The notes: generated from the sequence alone by a model not told the origin. Counted from the stretch's first letter, positions 28,584 to 37,495 are shown. The stretch is DNA of 64,000 bases from Candidatus Nitrospira neomarina (GCF_032051675.1 NZ_CP116968.1:1674001-1738000); one strand, 5' to 3'. Numbers and translations are program-made.

Positions 28584-30971
28584 ATGAACACTCGACCGTA
28601 TGCCCAAATAATGTCCACCCTGCTTCTCACGATCATCGGCGGCGGGTGTACCCTCCTGGTCGGGCTACATCTCGATCAACAATTCGGGGAGTCCTCACCT
28701 CAAAACCGGTTGAACACCACACCAGGGGTCGAAATACGAACAGTGCAATATGTGGAGGATGTGAAACCCATTCTTGAGGCCCGGTGTATCGTGTGTCATG
28801 GCTGTTACGATGCTCCTTGCCAACTCGATCTCAGTGCACCGGAAGGAATCGAACGCGGTGCCAATAAGAATCTGGTGTATCATGCCGGAAGATTATTGGC
28901 CATGGAACCGACGCGGCTTTTTGTCGATGCCCAATCACCCGCTGAATGGCGGGAGAAACAATTTTATCCGGTATTAAACGAACGTGTGCAGACAAAAGAA
29001 GCCAACCTCAATGGGGGTTTGATGGCCAAAATGTTAGAACTGAAGCGTCAGCACCCCCTTCCCACGGTCAGTCCCCTACCAGCCGGTTTTGATTTTTCTC
29101 TTGAGCGTGCCCAATATTGCCCGACGGTTGAAGAGTTCGATGACTTCGCCGAGACTCATCCCTTATGGGGTATGCCCTATGGTTTACCGGATTTATCAGA
29201 TCGGGAATACGGGACATTGAGGACGTGGTTGGAAGAAGGCGCAACCTATGAGGCTCCACCTCCAATAGGAGCAAGCCTTCTGGAATACATCTCGAAGTGG
29301 GAAACGTTTTTCAATGGGAATAGTCGTAAAGAACAGTTAATGAGTCGTTACCTCTATGAGCATTTATTCCTGGCCCATCTGTATTTTGAAAATGACAGCT
29401 CCGGATTATTTTTTCGTCTCGTTCGATCGACCACCCCACCAGGGAGACCCATCGACAGCATTGCCACGCGTCGTCCCTACGATGATCCGGAAGTTGCGCG
29501 CATTTATTATCGTTTTGAGCCGGTTCGGACGACCATTTTGGCCAAAACCCATATGCCCTATGTGCTCAACACGCAACGCATGGAGCGTTATCACACGCTC
29601 TTCTTAGCACCGGAATACGACGTTCCCACTCTCCCGTCTTATGACCCGGAGGCTTCGGCCAATCCCTTCGAAACGTTTGTACGCCTCCCGGTCAAATCCC
29701 GGTATCAGTTTCTGCTTGATGAAGCCGAGTTTACCATTATGAGTTTCATCAAAGGGCCCGTGTGTCGAGGACAAATCGCTCTCAACGTGATAAACGAGCA
29801 CTTCTGGATTGTCTTCGGCAATCCTGAGAGTCCGGCTCTAGCCCAAAATTCCAAATTTCTCGAGAAGGAACAGCGGAATCTTCGGATGCCGACAGAACAG
29901 CAGAGTAATGCCGGAGCCCTGAAAAACTGGTTGGAGTATTCTCAATTAGAAAAGAATTATTTCGCAGGAAAAGTGGAGTATCTGCGACAACATCTCTCCA
30001 CACCGGAAGAAATTTCTCTCGACCTCATTTGGGATGGCGACGGCCGGAATGCCAATGCAGCCCTCACGGTGTTTCGGCATTTAGATAATGCGACCGTCGT
30101 CAAGGGCTTTGTCGGCGATGAACCCAAAACACTGGTAGTCCTCGACTATGCGTTGCTTGAGCGCATTCACTACCTGCTGGTCGCGGGGTATGACATTTAT
30201 GGCAATATCGGTCACCAGTTAAACTCCCGGCTTTATATGGATTTTTTGCGGATGGAAGGTGAACTGGGTTTTCTCACCTTCCTTCCCGAGCGCACGCGGG
30301 CAGACGAATGGAAATTCTGGTATCGAGACGCCAGTGCTGAAATAGAAAAATTTGGTGAAATGTACAACCAACGAGTGAATCGCCAAACAGGCATTCACTT
30401 TACCACCGCCCACCCCAAATCCGAATTGGTCGGGATGTTACGCCAACACCTCAAGCCCGTCTTATTCCCCTCTTATGCCATCGAGAAAATCAACAATTCG
30501 CACGTCCGTCAACAATTGACAAGACTCTCGCGCATCCAGGGTGTCGCCGTTTCCTGGTTACCACAAAACATCATTGTCTCAATCAGTGACAGCGGATCAA
30601 CAGATCCCGGCGATTCGAGTCATCAGGTGGTGACCCTCATCCATAACAATGGCTTAAGCAATGTCTCCCATCTGCTCTTTGAACAGGAAAGGCGGATTCC
30701 CGCAGAAGATACCTTAACCGTGGTGCCGGGATTTTTGGGTGCCTATCCCAACGCCCTCTACCATGTCGAAGCATCACAATTACAAGATTTTGTCAGCGCC
30801 GTGGAAACCCTCAGCAGTGAGGAGGATTATCAAGCCCTGGTGCGTCATTTTGGTGTCAGCCGAAGCCATCCCGATTTCTGGAAACATAGTGATGCCTTAC
30901 GGATTGCCTATCAAAAGGAGTCTTCGATTGAGGCAGGATTGTTGGACTATAATCGTCTGGAAAACCGGTAA
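28584..30971 (+). CDS. cti: Fatty acid cis/trans isomerase
   Basis: 795 aa. The heme c motif C68-I-V-C-H72 followed by G-C-Y-D-A-P-C-Q is the family hallmark, with an N-terminal membrane signal (L-L-L-T-I-I-G-G-G-C-T-L-L). Family motifs S-A-P-E-G-I-E-R-G-A, P-T-R-L-F-V-D-A, E-W-R-E-K-Q-F-Y-P-V and Y-D-I-Y-G-N-I-G-H-Q follow. Cti is a periplasmic cytochrome that turns cis- into trans-unsaturated fatty acids in situ, stiffening membranes under solvent, heat or metal stress. GGAG lies 5-6 nt before the ATG. It is monocistronic. Its role in this organism is inferred from the family. Confidence 0.94.
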   Translation: MNTRPYAQIMSTLLLTIIGGGCTLLVGLHLDQQFGESSPQNRLNTTPGVEIRTVQYVEDVKPILEARCIVCHGCYDAPCQLDLSAPEGIERGANKNLVYHAGRLLAMEPTRLFVDAQSPAEWREKQFYPVLNERVQTKEANLNGGLMAKMLELKRQHPLPTVSPLPAGFDFSLERAQYCPTVEEFDDFAETHPLWGMPYGLPDLSDREYGTLRTWLEEGATYEAPPPIGASLLEYISKWETFFNGNSRKEQLMSRYLYEHLFLAHLYFENDSSGLFFRLVRSTTPPGRPIDSIATRRPYDDPEVARIYYRFEPVRTTILAKTHMPYVLNTQRMERYHTLFLAPEYDVPTLPSYDPEASANPFETFVRLPVKSRYQFLLDEAEFTIMSFIKGPVCRGQIALNVINEHFWIVFGNPESPALAQNSKFLEKEQRNLRMPTEQQSNAGALKNWLEYSQLEKNYFAGKVEYLRQHLSTPEEISLDLIWDGDGRNANAALTVFRHLDNATVVKGFVGDEPKTLVVLDYALLERIHYLLVAGYDIYGNIGHQLNSRLYMDFLRMEGELGFLTFLPERTRADEWKFWYRDASAEIEKFGEMYNQRVNRQTGIHFTTAHPKSELVGMLRQHLKPVLFPSYAIEKINNSHVRQQLTRLSRIQGVAVSWLPQNIIVSISDSGSTDPGDSSHQVVTLIHNNGLSNVSHLLFEQERRIPAEDTLTVVPGFLGAYPNALYHVEASQLQDFVSAVETLSSEEDYQALVRHFGVSRSHPDFWKHSDALRIAYQKESSIEAGLLDYNRLENR

Positions 30972-31579
30972 GACGACGCGCGACACAACCTCACCCACAT
31001 TGATTACAGTTGTTTTGGTTCTTCCGGGTTTAGTCGGGGTTTAGTCGGGGTTGTACGGACCACACGGATCTGCGAAGAGAGCTCCCTCCTTTGTAAGCCA
31101 CGGTCGCGCCCTGCGGGACACACCAGGCAATAGCGAGGGGAGATAGAAACGCCAGATGGCAACTTGCTGCGAGAACTGTGGGCGCAATCCCAAGTGCACA
31201 CAGCTGAATCTCTACCCCGCCTTACCTCCCCTTACAAAGGGGAGGAATGTGTGGCACTTGAATTTCTAGGTTTATGGTCTCAAACATTGGCAGATAGATG
31301 TACCCACGCTAAACTTTGTAAAGCCACTTTTTTGAATAGATAGCAATTGGACATCCAATCACTGATACCTTTGGGTCCTACTGGAAAAGTCCTTATCCCC
31401 ATTTTGATCCCCTATCCCGACTTGACGAAGGAAAGGTAAACCGGTTGGCAAAAATATCGAACAGGTTGACCACCAATTGAATCACGTCACCGGCGAGCGT
31501 GGTGTGTCACCCATAAATTGCCACGTCCTTTAAGGATCACGACTCCATACTCAAGTATCAGGAGAAGGATGAGACCAAT
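30972..31579. other. Intergenic region with a palindrome
   Basis: 608 bases without a credible gene. A short tandem repeat of TTTAGTCGGGG (two copies) lies around 31029-31052. A perfect 9-bp inverted repeat is listed separately at 31225-31245. The promoter of the transporter gene should lie near 31400-31560. Confidence 0.4.
31225..31245. repeat. Perfect short palindrome, REP-like
   Basis: CCTCCCCTT-ACA-AAGGGGAGG: 9-bp arms with a 3-base loop, no T-run on either side. Its form resembles dispersed extragenic palindromes; only one copy was found in this window. Confidence 0.4.
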
Positions 31580-32680
31580 ATGGCGAATCAAACGACTCCC
31601 CCAAGAAATGAAGAGTTTACGAAAAACGCGGTGGAGGCTGCGATCCGGATCGGCCTGGTCGTCATTTGGGTTGGATGGTGTTTTCTCATCCTGCGCCCTT
31701 TTGTCATCCCCATTGTCTGGGGTCTCATCATCGCCGTGGCCATCTATCCGGTGTATGGGTCTCTACGAAATCTGTTACATGATTCTCCTCGTGTGTCAGC
31801 CATATTGGTAACGGCCGGTATGTTGGTGATCCTGGTTTGGCCTGCAGTCCTGCTAGGAGGACTTCTCGTTAAAAATGGGGAAATGATTGTGAATCATTTG
31901 AGGGATGGGACACTCACAGTCCCCCCACCACCGCAGGGCCTTGAGACTTGGCCGTTGATTGGAAAACCTTTAGCCAATATCTGGAATCTGGCTTCCGTGA
32001 ATATTGAGGGAGCCTTTGTCCAACTTGAACCCCAGATCAGGATGTTGGCAAGCTGGCTTCTGTCTATGGTCACAGGGACAGGTCTGGCAATCTTGCAATT
32101 TTTTGTGGCGGTATTGATTGCCGGGGTGCTCCTGGCTTACTCCAGGTCCGGCCATCAGCTCGCACATAGTATAGGTAGACGCCTGGCTGGAGACCGGGGA
32201 ACCGAGCTTGCGACCCTTGCAGAAGCGACCGTGCGAAGCGTGGCGCGAGGCGTATTGGGGGTGGCCCTGATTCAGTCACTATTTGCAGGGTTGGGATTCT
32301 TCATTGCGGGAATCCCTGCAGCAGGATTCTGGGCATTTTTGTGTCTCATTCTTGGCATCGTGCAAATCGGCGTCTGGCCTATCATGATTCCGGTGGTCAT
32401 TTACGTGTTTTTAACACAGGATACCCTGACATCTGTCCTATTTCTGATATGGTCAATTTTTGTCAGTCTGCTTGATAATATCCTCAAACCTATCTTTTTG
32501 GGACGCGGACTGGATGTCCCAATGGTGGTGATTTTCATGGGTGCCATCGGGGGATTACTCTTGTCAGGTATTATTGGCTTATTCATTGGAGCCGTGGTTT
32601 TAACGTTGGGGTATAAATTGTTCCTGGCATGGCTGGAAGTAGACGCGCCTACCCACGAGGACAAGGCGGGCAAATTATAA
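31580..32680 (+). CDS. AI-2E family transporter (PerM/YdiK-type)
   Basis: 366 aa with about eight hydrophobic segments. The opening R-P-F-V-I-P-I-V-W-G-L-I-I-A-V-A-I-Y-P-V and the C-terminal G-L-D-V-P-M-V-V-I-F-M-G-A-I-G-G and G-I-I-G-L-F-I-G-A-V-V-L-T are the family signatures (UPF0118). The family includes TqsA and ion/H+ antiporters, so the autoinducer name does not fix the substrate. AGGAGAAGGATGAG precedes the ATG. Monocistronic. Confidence 0.92.
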   Translation: MANQTTPPRNEEFTKNAVEAAIRIGLVVIWVGWCFLILRPFVIPIVWGLIIAVAIYPVYGSLRNLLHDSPRVSAILVTAGMLVILVWPAVLLGGLLVKNGEMIVNHLRDGTLTVPPPPQGLETWPLIGKPLANIWNLASVNIEGAFVQLEPQIRMLASWLLSMVTGTGLAILQFFVAVLIAGVLLAYSRSGHQLAHSIGRRLAGDRGTELATLAEATVRSVARGVLGVALIQSLFAGLGFFIAGIPAAGFWAFLCLILGIVQIGVWPIMIPVVIYVFLTQDTLTSVLFLIWSIFVSLLDNILKPIFLGRGLDVPMVVIFMGAIGGLLLSGIIGLFIGAVVLTLGYKLFLAWLEVDAPTHEDKAGKL

Positions 32681-32893
32681 AACGGTAACATTCCACACCC
32701 ATACCGGAGTGTAATCAAATTAGTAAAAATGAGATGCTAGGAGACGGAATGTATTCTATGTATGAAGATCGATCAGGGCGACAAAGCTGTGTTTGTAGTT
32801 TTGCCGGCACTGTCCCCTGTCCTCTCATGAAGATTGAGATATTTGGAGGATAAAGCCGAGCAACCATTGATCGCGCCCGAAAGAGAAGTGGCC

Positions 32894-33517
32894 ATGAATC
32901 AAGAGAGAAAAACACATTGGGAAGACGTGTACCAGGCCACGGCTGCAGAAGAGTTAGGCTGGTATCAGGCCCATCCGACCATGTCGTTGAACCTGATCGA
33001 GTCGACAGGCGTTCAGAAGACCGACAGCCTCATCGATGTGGGAGGAGGCGATTCGACATTGGTAGACCATCTCCTCGACCACGGCTTCATGGACGTCACC
33101 GTCCTCGATATTTCTCCCACCGCCTTGGAAAGAGCCAAAGCCAGGCTGGGTGATCGCGCGGATCTCGTGACTTGGATCGAAACCGATATCACTGATTTTC
33201 GTTCATCCAAGACGTATTATGTCTGGCACGATCGAGCCGTGTTTCATTTTCTGACGGAAGCGGAGGATCGAGGAAAATACTGCGAGACCATGAACCAGTC
33301 CGTGAGCGCACTAGGCCACGTAATCATGGCAACGTTTGGTTATGAGGCTCCACCAACATGCAGCGAATTACCGGTCGTTCGGTACTCCCCTGAATTTTTG
33401 ACCTTAGCCATCGGAAGTAACTTTACCTTTATTGAGTCGTTCGAAGAGCTTCACATGACACCAGGGGGCAATAAGCAACCCTTTATCTATTGCCGCTTTA
33501 CGAGACAGAAGCCTTGA
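32894..33517 (+). CDS. Class I SAM-dependent methyltransferase, intact copy
   Basis: About 207 aa from ATG 32894; the frame is also open from TTG 32834 but that part is not conserved in the second copy. SAM-binding motif I reads L-I-D-V-G-G-G-D-S-T-L-V-D, with V-L-D-I-S-P-T-A-L-E-R-A-K at motif II and H-D-R-A-V-F-H-F-L-T near 120. The opening K-T-H-W-E-D-V-Y-Q resembles small-molecule methyltransferases found in detoxification contexts (thiopurine/tellurite-like), but the substrate is unknown. A decayed second copy lies 3 kb downstream. Together they bracket the MerR module, which suggests a link to it. Confidence 0.88.
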   Translation: MNQERKTHWEDVYQATAAEELGWYQAHPTMSLNLIESTGVQKTDSLIDVGGGDSTLVDHLLDHGFMDVTVLDISPTALERAKARLGDRADLVTWIETDITDFRSSKTYYVWHDRAVFHFLTEAEDRGKYCETMNQSVSALGHVIMATFGYEAPPTCSELPVVRYSPEFLTLAIGSNFTFIESFEELHMTPGGNKQPFIYCRFTRQKP

Positions 33518-33623
33518 TATCTCTGGGTCTAAAGGAGAATTTTGTAATGGCTATTTTTAGGGAGGACAACAGACCCCATCATGGACCATCCAACTATCGA
33601 GGGCAATCCTTTCCGGCATCTTG

Positions 33624-34688
33624 CTAGTGCTCGTGTCGATGGTGCAGGTCCGACATATGTCCATGATCATGTTGCAACGGCAGATGCCGATGCCAATGGG
33701 CGTGCGGCCCGACGACGTCCTCCTGGTGATCATGTTGATGATGCGGGTCGGTGTGGGTGTGGACATGGTCGTGTTCCATGCCTGGATGGACGTGAAGGTG
33801 GCTGTGATGTTCTCGCAGAAGAAACCCGACCCCTATAGCCATAGCGGCACCTGCCAGATACTCCGCAAGTCCCCACTGTTCTCCGAGTATAGGCACGGCA
33901 GCCAAGGCCCCGACAAACGGCGCCGTGGCGAAGAACGCGGCTTCCCGGGCGGCGCCGAGAATGCGGAGAGCATAGATGTCCAGCACGACACTGACTCCAT
34001 ATCCCACAAATCCTACAACCATGATCAGGGCGATTGCCGTCATATCCTGAAGTTCATAGCCCAGTATCCATGACAGTCCCAGGGAAAATCCTCCTGCACT
34101 CAACCCCTTGATCCTCGCCACAGCCAGCGGGCTTCGAAGTGACAGCCGCTGGGTAAGATTATTATCCACGGCCCAACACAGACAGGCCCCACTGATGCTA
34201 ATGACGCCTAACCAGTCATAATAGACCGCTCCAGGGCCATAACTGAGAAGTCCTGCACCGACAAAAATACACATGGCTGCACCAACCTCTCGTTTCCCCA
34301 TATGTTCCCGAAAAAGAGTGACGGCCAGAAGAATGGTGAGAGGAGCTTCCAGGTTGAGCAGGAGCGATCCGACCACGGCAGGAATCCTTTCCAGCCCATA
34401 GAGCATGAGAAGGGGGCCCACAATTCCGCCTGTCAGAATGATACCCAGTAACAGCCCGGTATCGCCTTTTTGAATGGGAGTTTCGGCCTGGGACGGGGCC
34501 GAAAACCCCGTAGACGACAAAATTATTTCAAAAAGACCAAGTCCGAGGCCCGCTCCTACATATAACAGGCCAGCTACAGGGAGCAGGTCATACACGGGAA
34601 GGAACAGCTTGAGAAGAGGGGTCGTCACTCCAAAGAGCACCGCGGCGCTCAACCCATACACCGCACCCAAACCCTTTGGACTATGCAA
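33624..34688 (-). CDS. EamA/DMT-family transporter with His-rich C-terminal tail
   Basis: 354 aa. Ten membrane segments in two EamA repeats (G-L-S-A-A-V-L-F-G-V-T-T-P-L near the start; I-P-A-V-V-G-S-L-L-L-N-L-E-A-P-L-T; A-A-F-F-A-T-A-P-F-V-G-A-L). The last ~60 residues are hydrophilic with 24 His among Asp/Glu (H-D-H-V-H-T-H-T-D-P-H-H-Q-H-D-H), a likely metal-binding tail. It starts 14 nt after the MerR-family gene stop on the same strand, so they form an operon. EamA proteins carry metabolites or amino acids; the His tail and the regulator make a metal-linked role likely, but that is inference. Confidence 0.88.
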   Translation of the reverse strand: MHSPKGLGAVYGLSAAVLFGVTTPLLKLFLPVYDLLPVAGLLYVGAGLGLGLFEIILSSTGFSAPSQAETPIQKGDTGLLLGIILTGGIVGPLLMLYGLERIPAVVGSLLLNLEAPLTILLAVTLFREHMGKREVGAAMCIFVGAGLLSYGPGAVYYDWLGVISISGACLCWAVDNNLTQRLSLRSPLAVARIKGLSAGGFSLGLSWILGYELQDMTAIALIMVVGFVGYGVSVVLDIYALRILGAAREAAFFATAPFVGALAAVPILGEQWGLAEYLAGAAMAIGVGFLLREHHSHLHVHPGMEHDHVHTHTDPHHQHDHQEDVVGPHAHWHRHLPLQHDHGHMSDLHHRHEH

Positions 34689-34702
34689 TACGACCCTCCT
34701 AT

Positions 34703-35107
34703 TTATAATAGGCGTTTTTCTGCAAACAGCGATTCAATAATCGGACAGTCCGAAACCAAACCACCTTCGCATTGGGAGGAAATCGAACGAAGTATTTTTT
34801 GAAGCCTTCGCAGATCTGCGATTTTCTTACTGACTTCCCTGAGATGTTGCTCCGTCACCCCCTTCACTTCCTGACATGTATACCGCTCACCGTCAACCAG
34901 CCTGAACAGTGTGCGAATCTCCTCAAGCGAAAAACCCAGTTCCCGGCTGCGACGGATAAAGACCAACCGTTTGAGTTGGTCCTTGCCATAGAGACGGTGT
35001 CCGCCTTCGGTTCTCGGTGGTTTCGACAGCAAACCAATACGCTCGTAATAGCGGATGGTCTCGATGTGGCATCCGGACTTTTTGGACAGGACTCCAATGG
35101 TATCCAT
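34703..35107 (-). CDS. MerR-family regulator with MerR-type metal cysteines
   Basis: 134 aa. The N-terminal winged helix-turn-helix reads I-E-T-I-R-Y-Y-E-R-I-G-L-L and E-G-G-H-R-L-Y. A dimerisation helix and a C-terminal loop carry Cys78 (Y-T-C-Q-E-V), Cys113 and Cys121 (S-D-C-P-I-I-E). Their 35- and 8-residue spacings nearly match the Hg-binding Cys82/117/126 of MerR, so a thiophilic ion is the expected effector (inference). A MerR-type operator lies immediately upstream at 35134-35164. The regulator is divergent from the GDCCVxC gene and leads an operon with the EamA transporter. No merA/T/P gene is in the window. Confidence 0.9.
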   Translation of the reverse strand: MDTIGVLSKKSGCHIETIRYYERIGLLSKPPRTEGGHRLYGKDQLKRLVFIRRSRELGFSLEEIRTLFRLVDGERYTCQEVKGVTEQHLREVSKKIADLRRLQKILRSISSQCEGGLVSDCPIIESLFAEKRLL

Positions 35108-35133
35108 GCTCCCTCACTCCGTGAGACACCTTC

Positions 35134-35164
35134 TTGCATCTGTAGTTGCTACAGGTTGTACCAT
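35134..35164 (+). promoter_or_regulatory. MerR-type promoter/operator
   Basis: On the + strand, TTGCAT (35134-35139) and TACCAT (35159-35164) are separated by 19 bp, the elongated spacer specific to MerR-activated promoters. The spacer contains the perfect dyad CTGTAG-TTG-CTACAG (35140-35154), very like CadR/PbrR-type operators. It points at the gene at 35280 and overlaps the upstream region of the regulator gene, whose own transcription it probably also controls. Confidence 0.8.
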
Positions 35165-35279
35165 GAGAATCAGGAAGGAGGAAACTGGTCTTATCAAGTA
35201 TGAAAACTTTCATGAGTTCCACCAACATGGAGAATGGGATGGTACGAACTGTCATACAGAAAAATTTGGAGATTAATCA

Positions 35280-35492
35280 ATGGGAGTACACGCACAACGA
35301 CAATCCGTCATACGCTGCCCGCAATGCGGTTTTCAAAAGGCCGAAACCATGTCATCTGATTCCTGCCAAGTGAGGTATGAGTGCCGGAAGTGCGCGACAA
35401 TTCTCAAACCCAAGGCAGGAGATTGTTGCGTCTTTTGTTCCTATGGAACGGTGCCTTGCCCGCCTCAGCAGACCCAGCATTTGGACATGTAA
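35280..35492 (+). CDS. GDCCVxC-domain small cysteine-rich protein
   Basis: 70 aa, cytoplasmic, nine Cys. A pair R-C-P-Q-C-G near the N-terminus and a second pair E-C-R-K-C form a zinc-ribbon-like head, and the conserved G-D-C-C-V-F-C-S-Y-G-T-V-P-C-P-P motif follows. This family (some members selenoproteins) is often near mercury-resistance genes; function unsettled. GGAG 7 nt upstream supports the start. It is first of the operon under the MerR-type promoter, ~115 nt from it. Confidence 0.85.
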   Translation: MGVHAQRQSVIRCPQCGFQKAETMSSDSCQVRYECRKCATILKPKAGDCCVFCSYGTVPCPPQQTQHLDM

Positions 35493-35528
35493 ACCCACGC
35501 CTTGAAACGATCACTCAGGAGGTTGTGT

Positions 35529-36071
35529 ATGACAAATATGAAATTTGGACTGGGTCTATGCATCGTCTTCTTGACCCTTCTTACCGGAAATAGGGCCGTT
35601 GAGGCAGAGCAAATTCAGCCTCAACATTTCCTCATTCATATGAAAACGTCTCTGGCCGAGGATGACGCCCAGATTTGTGCCGTTCCCAACGTGGCGTGGG
35701 CTCTGGTGAAAGCCGGACACCAGGTTACGATTCTAGTGGATGCCAGTGCCGTCACCTCCGTCACCAAGGGATTTGGTTGGTTCGGGCGTCTGGTGCATTC
35801 GGACACCACCGCTCTCGATCGGGCCAGGCTACCGGAACGCGAGCGGGTCAGCCTGTCCGAACAAATGGGGGTGTCGCTGGAAAAGATTCCTCATCAGTAT
35901 GGAGAATACTTGGGGTTCTTGAAGGAGATGGGTGTGACCATCTATGGCAATCAAACCATGATGCTCCTGTATAATATTGACCTTGATGACGTCGCCCCTG
36001 AAGTCACTCCCATCGCCTTGAATCGGATGGTCGAACTTTTTCAATCTGCAGACCGCATCATTGTATATTAA
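35529..36071 (+). CDS. Exported DsrE-family protein
   Basis: About 180 aa from ATG 35529 (AGGAGG 6 nt upstream). A signal peptide (F-G-L-G-L-C-I-V-F-L-T-L-L-T-G) leads into a DsrE/DsrF-like alpha/beta domain: N-V-A-W-A-L-V-K-A-G-H-Q-V-T-I-L-V-D-A-S-A, then G-V-S-L-E-K-I-P-H-Q-Y-G-E-Y-L and a C-terminal helix. Cys appears in D-D-A-Q-I-C-A-V. DsrE-fold proteins typically handle persulfide sulfur; the periplasmic form here may do so in metal stress. It is 36 nt after the GDCCVxC gene, in the same operon. Confidence 0.85.
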   Translation: MTNMKFGLGLCIVFLTLLTGNRAVEAEQIQPQHFLIHMKTSLAEDDAQICAVPNVAWALVKAGHQVTILVDASAVTSVTKGFGWFGRLVHSDTTALDRARLPERERVSLSEQMGVSLEKIPHQYGEYLGFLKEMGVTIYGNQTMMLLYNIDLDDVAPEVTPIALNRMVELFQSADRIIVY

Positions 36072-36079
36072 AAAGAAGT

Positions 36080-36619
36080 TGAAAGAGGGAGGGGGAAACA
36101 CATTGGGAAGACGTGTATCGGACCACCGCTGCCGATTGTTTGGGCTGGCACCAAGGTCATCCGACCATGTCGTTTTATCTTATCGAATCGACAGGGGGTT
36201 CACAAAACCGCAAACATCATCGACGTGGGAGGAGGCGATTCGACACCGGTTGATAACCTTCTCGATCAGGGATTCGAGTACCTCACTGTGCTTGATATTT
36301 CTTCCACCGCCCTGGAAAGAGCAAAAGCCAGGCTTGGCGCTCACGCGCTCCAGGTCACCTGGATTGAAGGCGATATCACCGTCTTTCCTTCTTCTATGAC
36401 ATATGATGTGTAGCATGACCGGGCGGTGTTTCATTTTCTGACCAATGAGGAGGATCGTGAACAATACCGGGAGACCATGAACACCGTCGTCAGTCCACAA
36501 GGCCACTGGCCGTGGGAAATGACTTCGAACTTATTGAGTCGTTTGAAGAGCTTCACCTCACTCCGGGAGGCCACAAACAACCGTTTATCTATTGCCGCTT
36601 TACGAGACGCAAACTGTGA
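36080..36619 (+). pseudogene. Decayed second copy of the methyltransferase
   Basis: The DNA and translated frames mirror the intact gene at 32894-33517, with V-G-G-G-D-S-T-P-V-D-N-L-L-D and V-L-D-I-S-S-T-A-L-E-R-A-K-A-R-L preserved. The 5' region is in another frame (frameshift before 36225), TAG at 36411-36413 interrupts it before H-D-R-A-V-F-H-F-L-T, and after 36520 a deletion and frame change lead to L-I-E-S-F-E-E-L-H and P-F-I-Y-C-R-F-T-R. The original TGA is at 36617-36619. The copy lies just behind the DsrE gene, so it may once have been its third cistron. Confidence 0.85.
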
Positions 36620-36694
36620 GACCCTGGTGGGGCATAACTTTCTTGAGAGATCGAGCACCCGGTGTGTGGATGGTATAAGAATTCGGGAAGGAGG

Positions 36695-37495
36695 TTACTT
36701 CACTACCGATAGTCGGAGATCATCAAAAAATGTGACCGCATCTGCTTTCGTCCACAACCCGATGTGACCGGATTGAAACGTCTCGTCCCGAACATCGAAC
36801 ACCGTCTGCCCGTCGAAGATGATCTGAAGACGATCACCTCGGGCCTTCACCTGCAGAGTGTGCCAGGTTTCGACTGAAATGATGTGGTCAAAGTTCGACA
36901 GCTTGTAGCGAACCCCCTTCACCACCCGGTACAACCGAATATTCTGCTCCAGCGGATTGGCTCGGGTTATGTAGTAGTTCTGAGCATCCTGGGCTCGCCA
37001 AATTAACCCTCCTCCCATATCCCCTTTTCCCGCAACAGGGAGAAGCGACACGCTGAGGTCTGAATCGGTGACTGTGGTTCCCTCAACCAAGATCACATGA
37101 TAATCCTGCTCGAAGCCACGATTCTTGAGTTGGGCCAGCACATGGGGAGGACTTGCTGCCTCAAGCGTTTGAAGAACCTTTTCGATTCGTTTGTGTTCCC
37201 TTCGATCAAGATCATCCAGCCAGCTCATGGCATCGTTCATGTCGATGACTTTCCACTCCCCGGCTGTTCGACCATCCAATGTGGTTCCAACCACAAAGTT
37301 CCGAGGAAGGGTTCCTGCCTGATCGGTGTCGAAGCTCCAAGTCTGATGAGAGTTCATTTCATCCCCAATCGTTGGGAAAGCCCATAAGGAGCCTGGACCG
37401 TACAACAGCAGGACAAGCAAGGCCATCACCAACTCAAACAGCAAAAAGCGCCCGAATAGCATCACAACTGGTTCCTTACCATTGAGAACACCCAT
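36695..37495 (-). CDS. Exported protein with DUF1080/LamG-like jelly-roll domain
   Basis: 266 aa. The N-terminal segment (L-F-E-L-V-M-A-L-L-V-L-L-L-Y-G) is a signal or anchor. The mature part is beta-rich with W-S-F-D, D-S-D-L-S-V-S-L-L-P-V, G-G-G-L-I-W-R-A-Q-D-A-Q-N-Y-Y-I-T-R, W-H-T-L-Q-V-K-A-R-G-D and G-H-I-G-L-W-T-K-A-D-A-V-T-F-F-D-D, the typical pattern of the 3-keto-disaccharide-hydrolase/concanavalin-like fold. A helical insertion of ~40 residues lies at ~90-130. It may bind or cleave glycans; no catalytic residues can be assigned. It follows 37520-38263 by 24 nt, so the two form an operon. Confidence 0.7.
   Translation of the reverse strand: MGVLNGKEPVVMLFGRFLLFELVMALLVLLLYGPGSLWAFPTIGDEMNSHQTWSFDTDQAGTLPRNFVVGTTLDGRTAGEWKVIDMNDAMSWLDDLDRREHKRIEKVLQTLEAASPPHVLAQLKNRGFEQDYHVILVEGTTVTDSDLSVSLLPVAGKGDMGGGLIWRAQDAQNYYITRANPLEQNIRLYRVVKGVRYKLSNFDHIISVETWHTLQVKARGDRLQIIFDGQTVFDVRDETFQSGHIGLWTKADAVTFFDDLRLSVVK

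Noticed and set aside
35200..35370. 57-aa frame between the MerR operator and the GDCCVxC gene
   Set aside because: It overlaps the GDCCVxC gene in another frame, and GGAGG is too far from its ATG; no motif.
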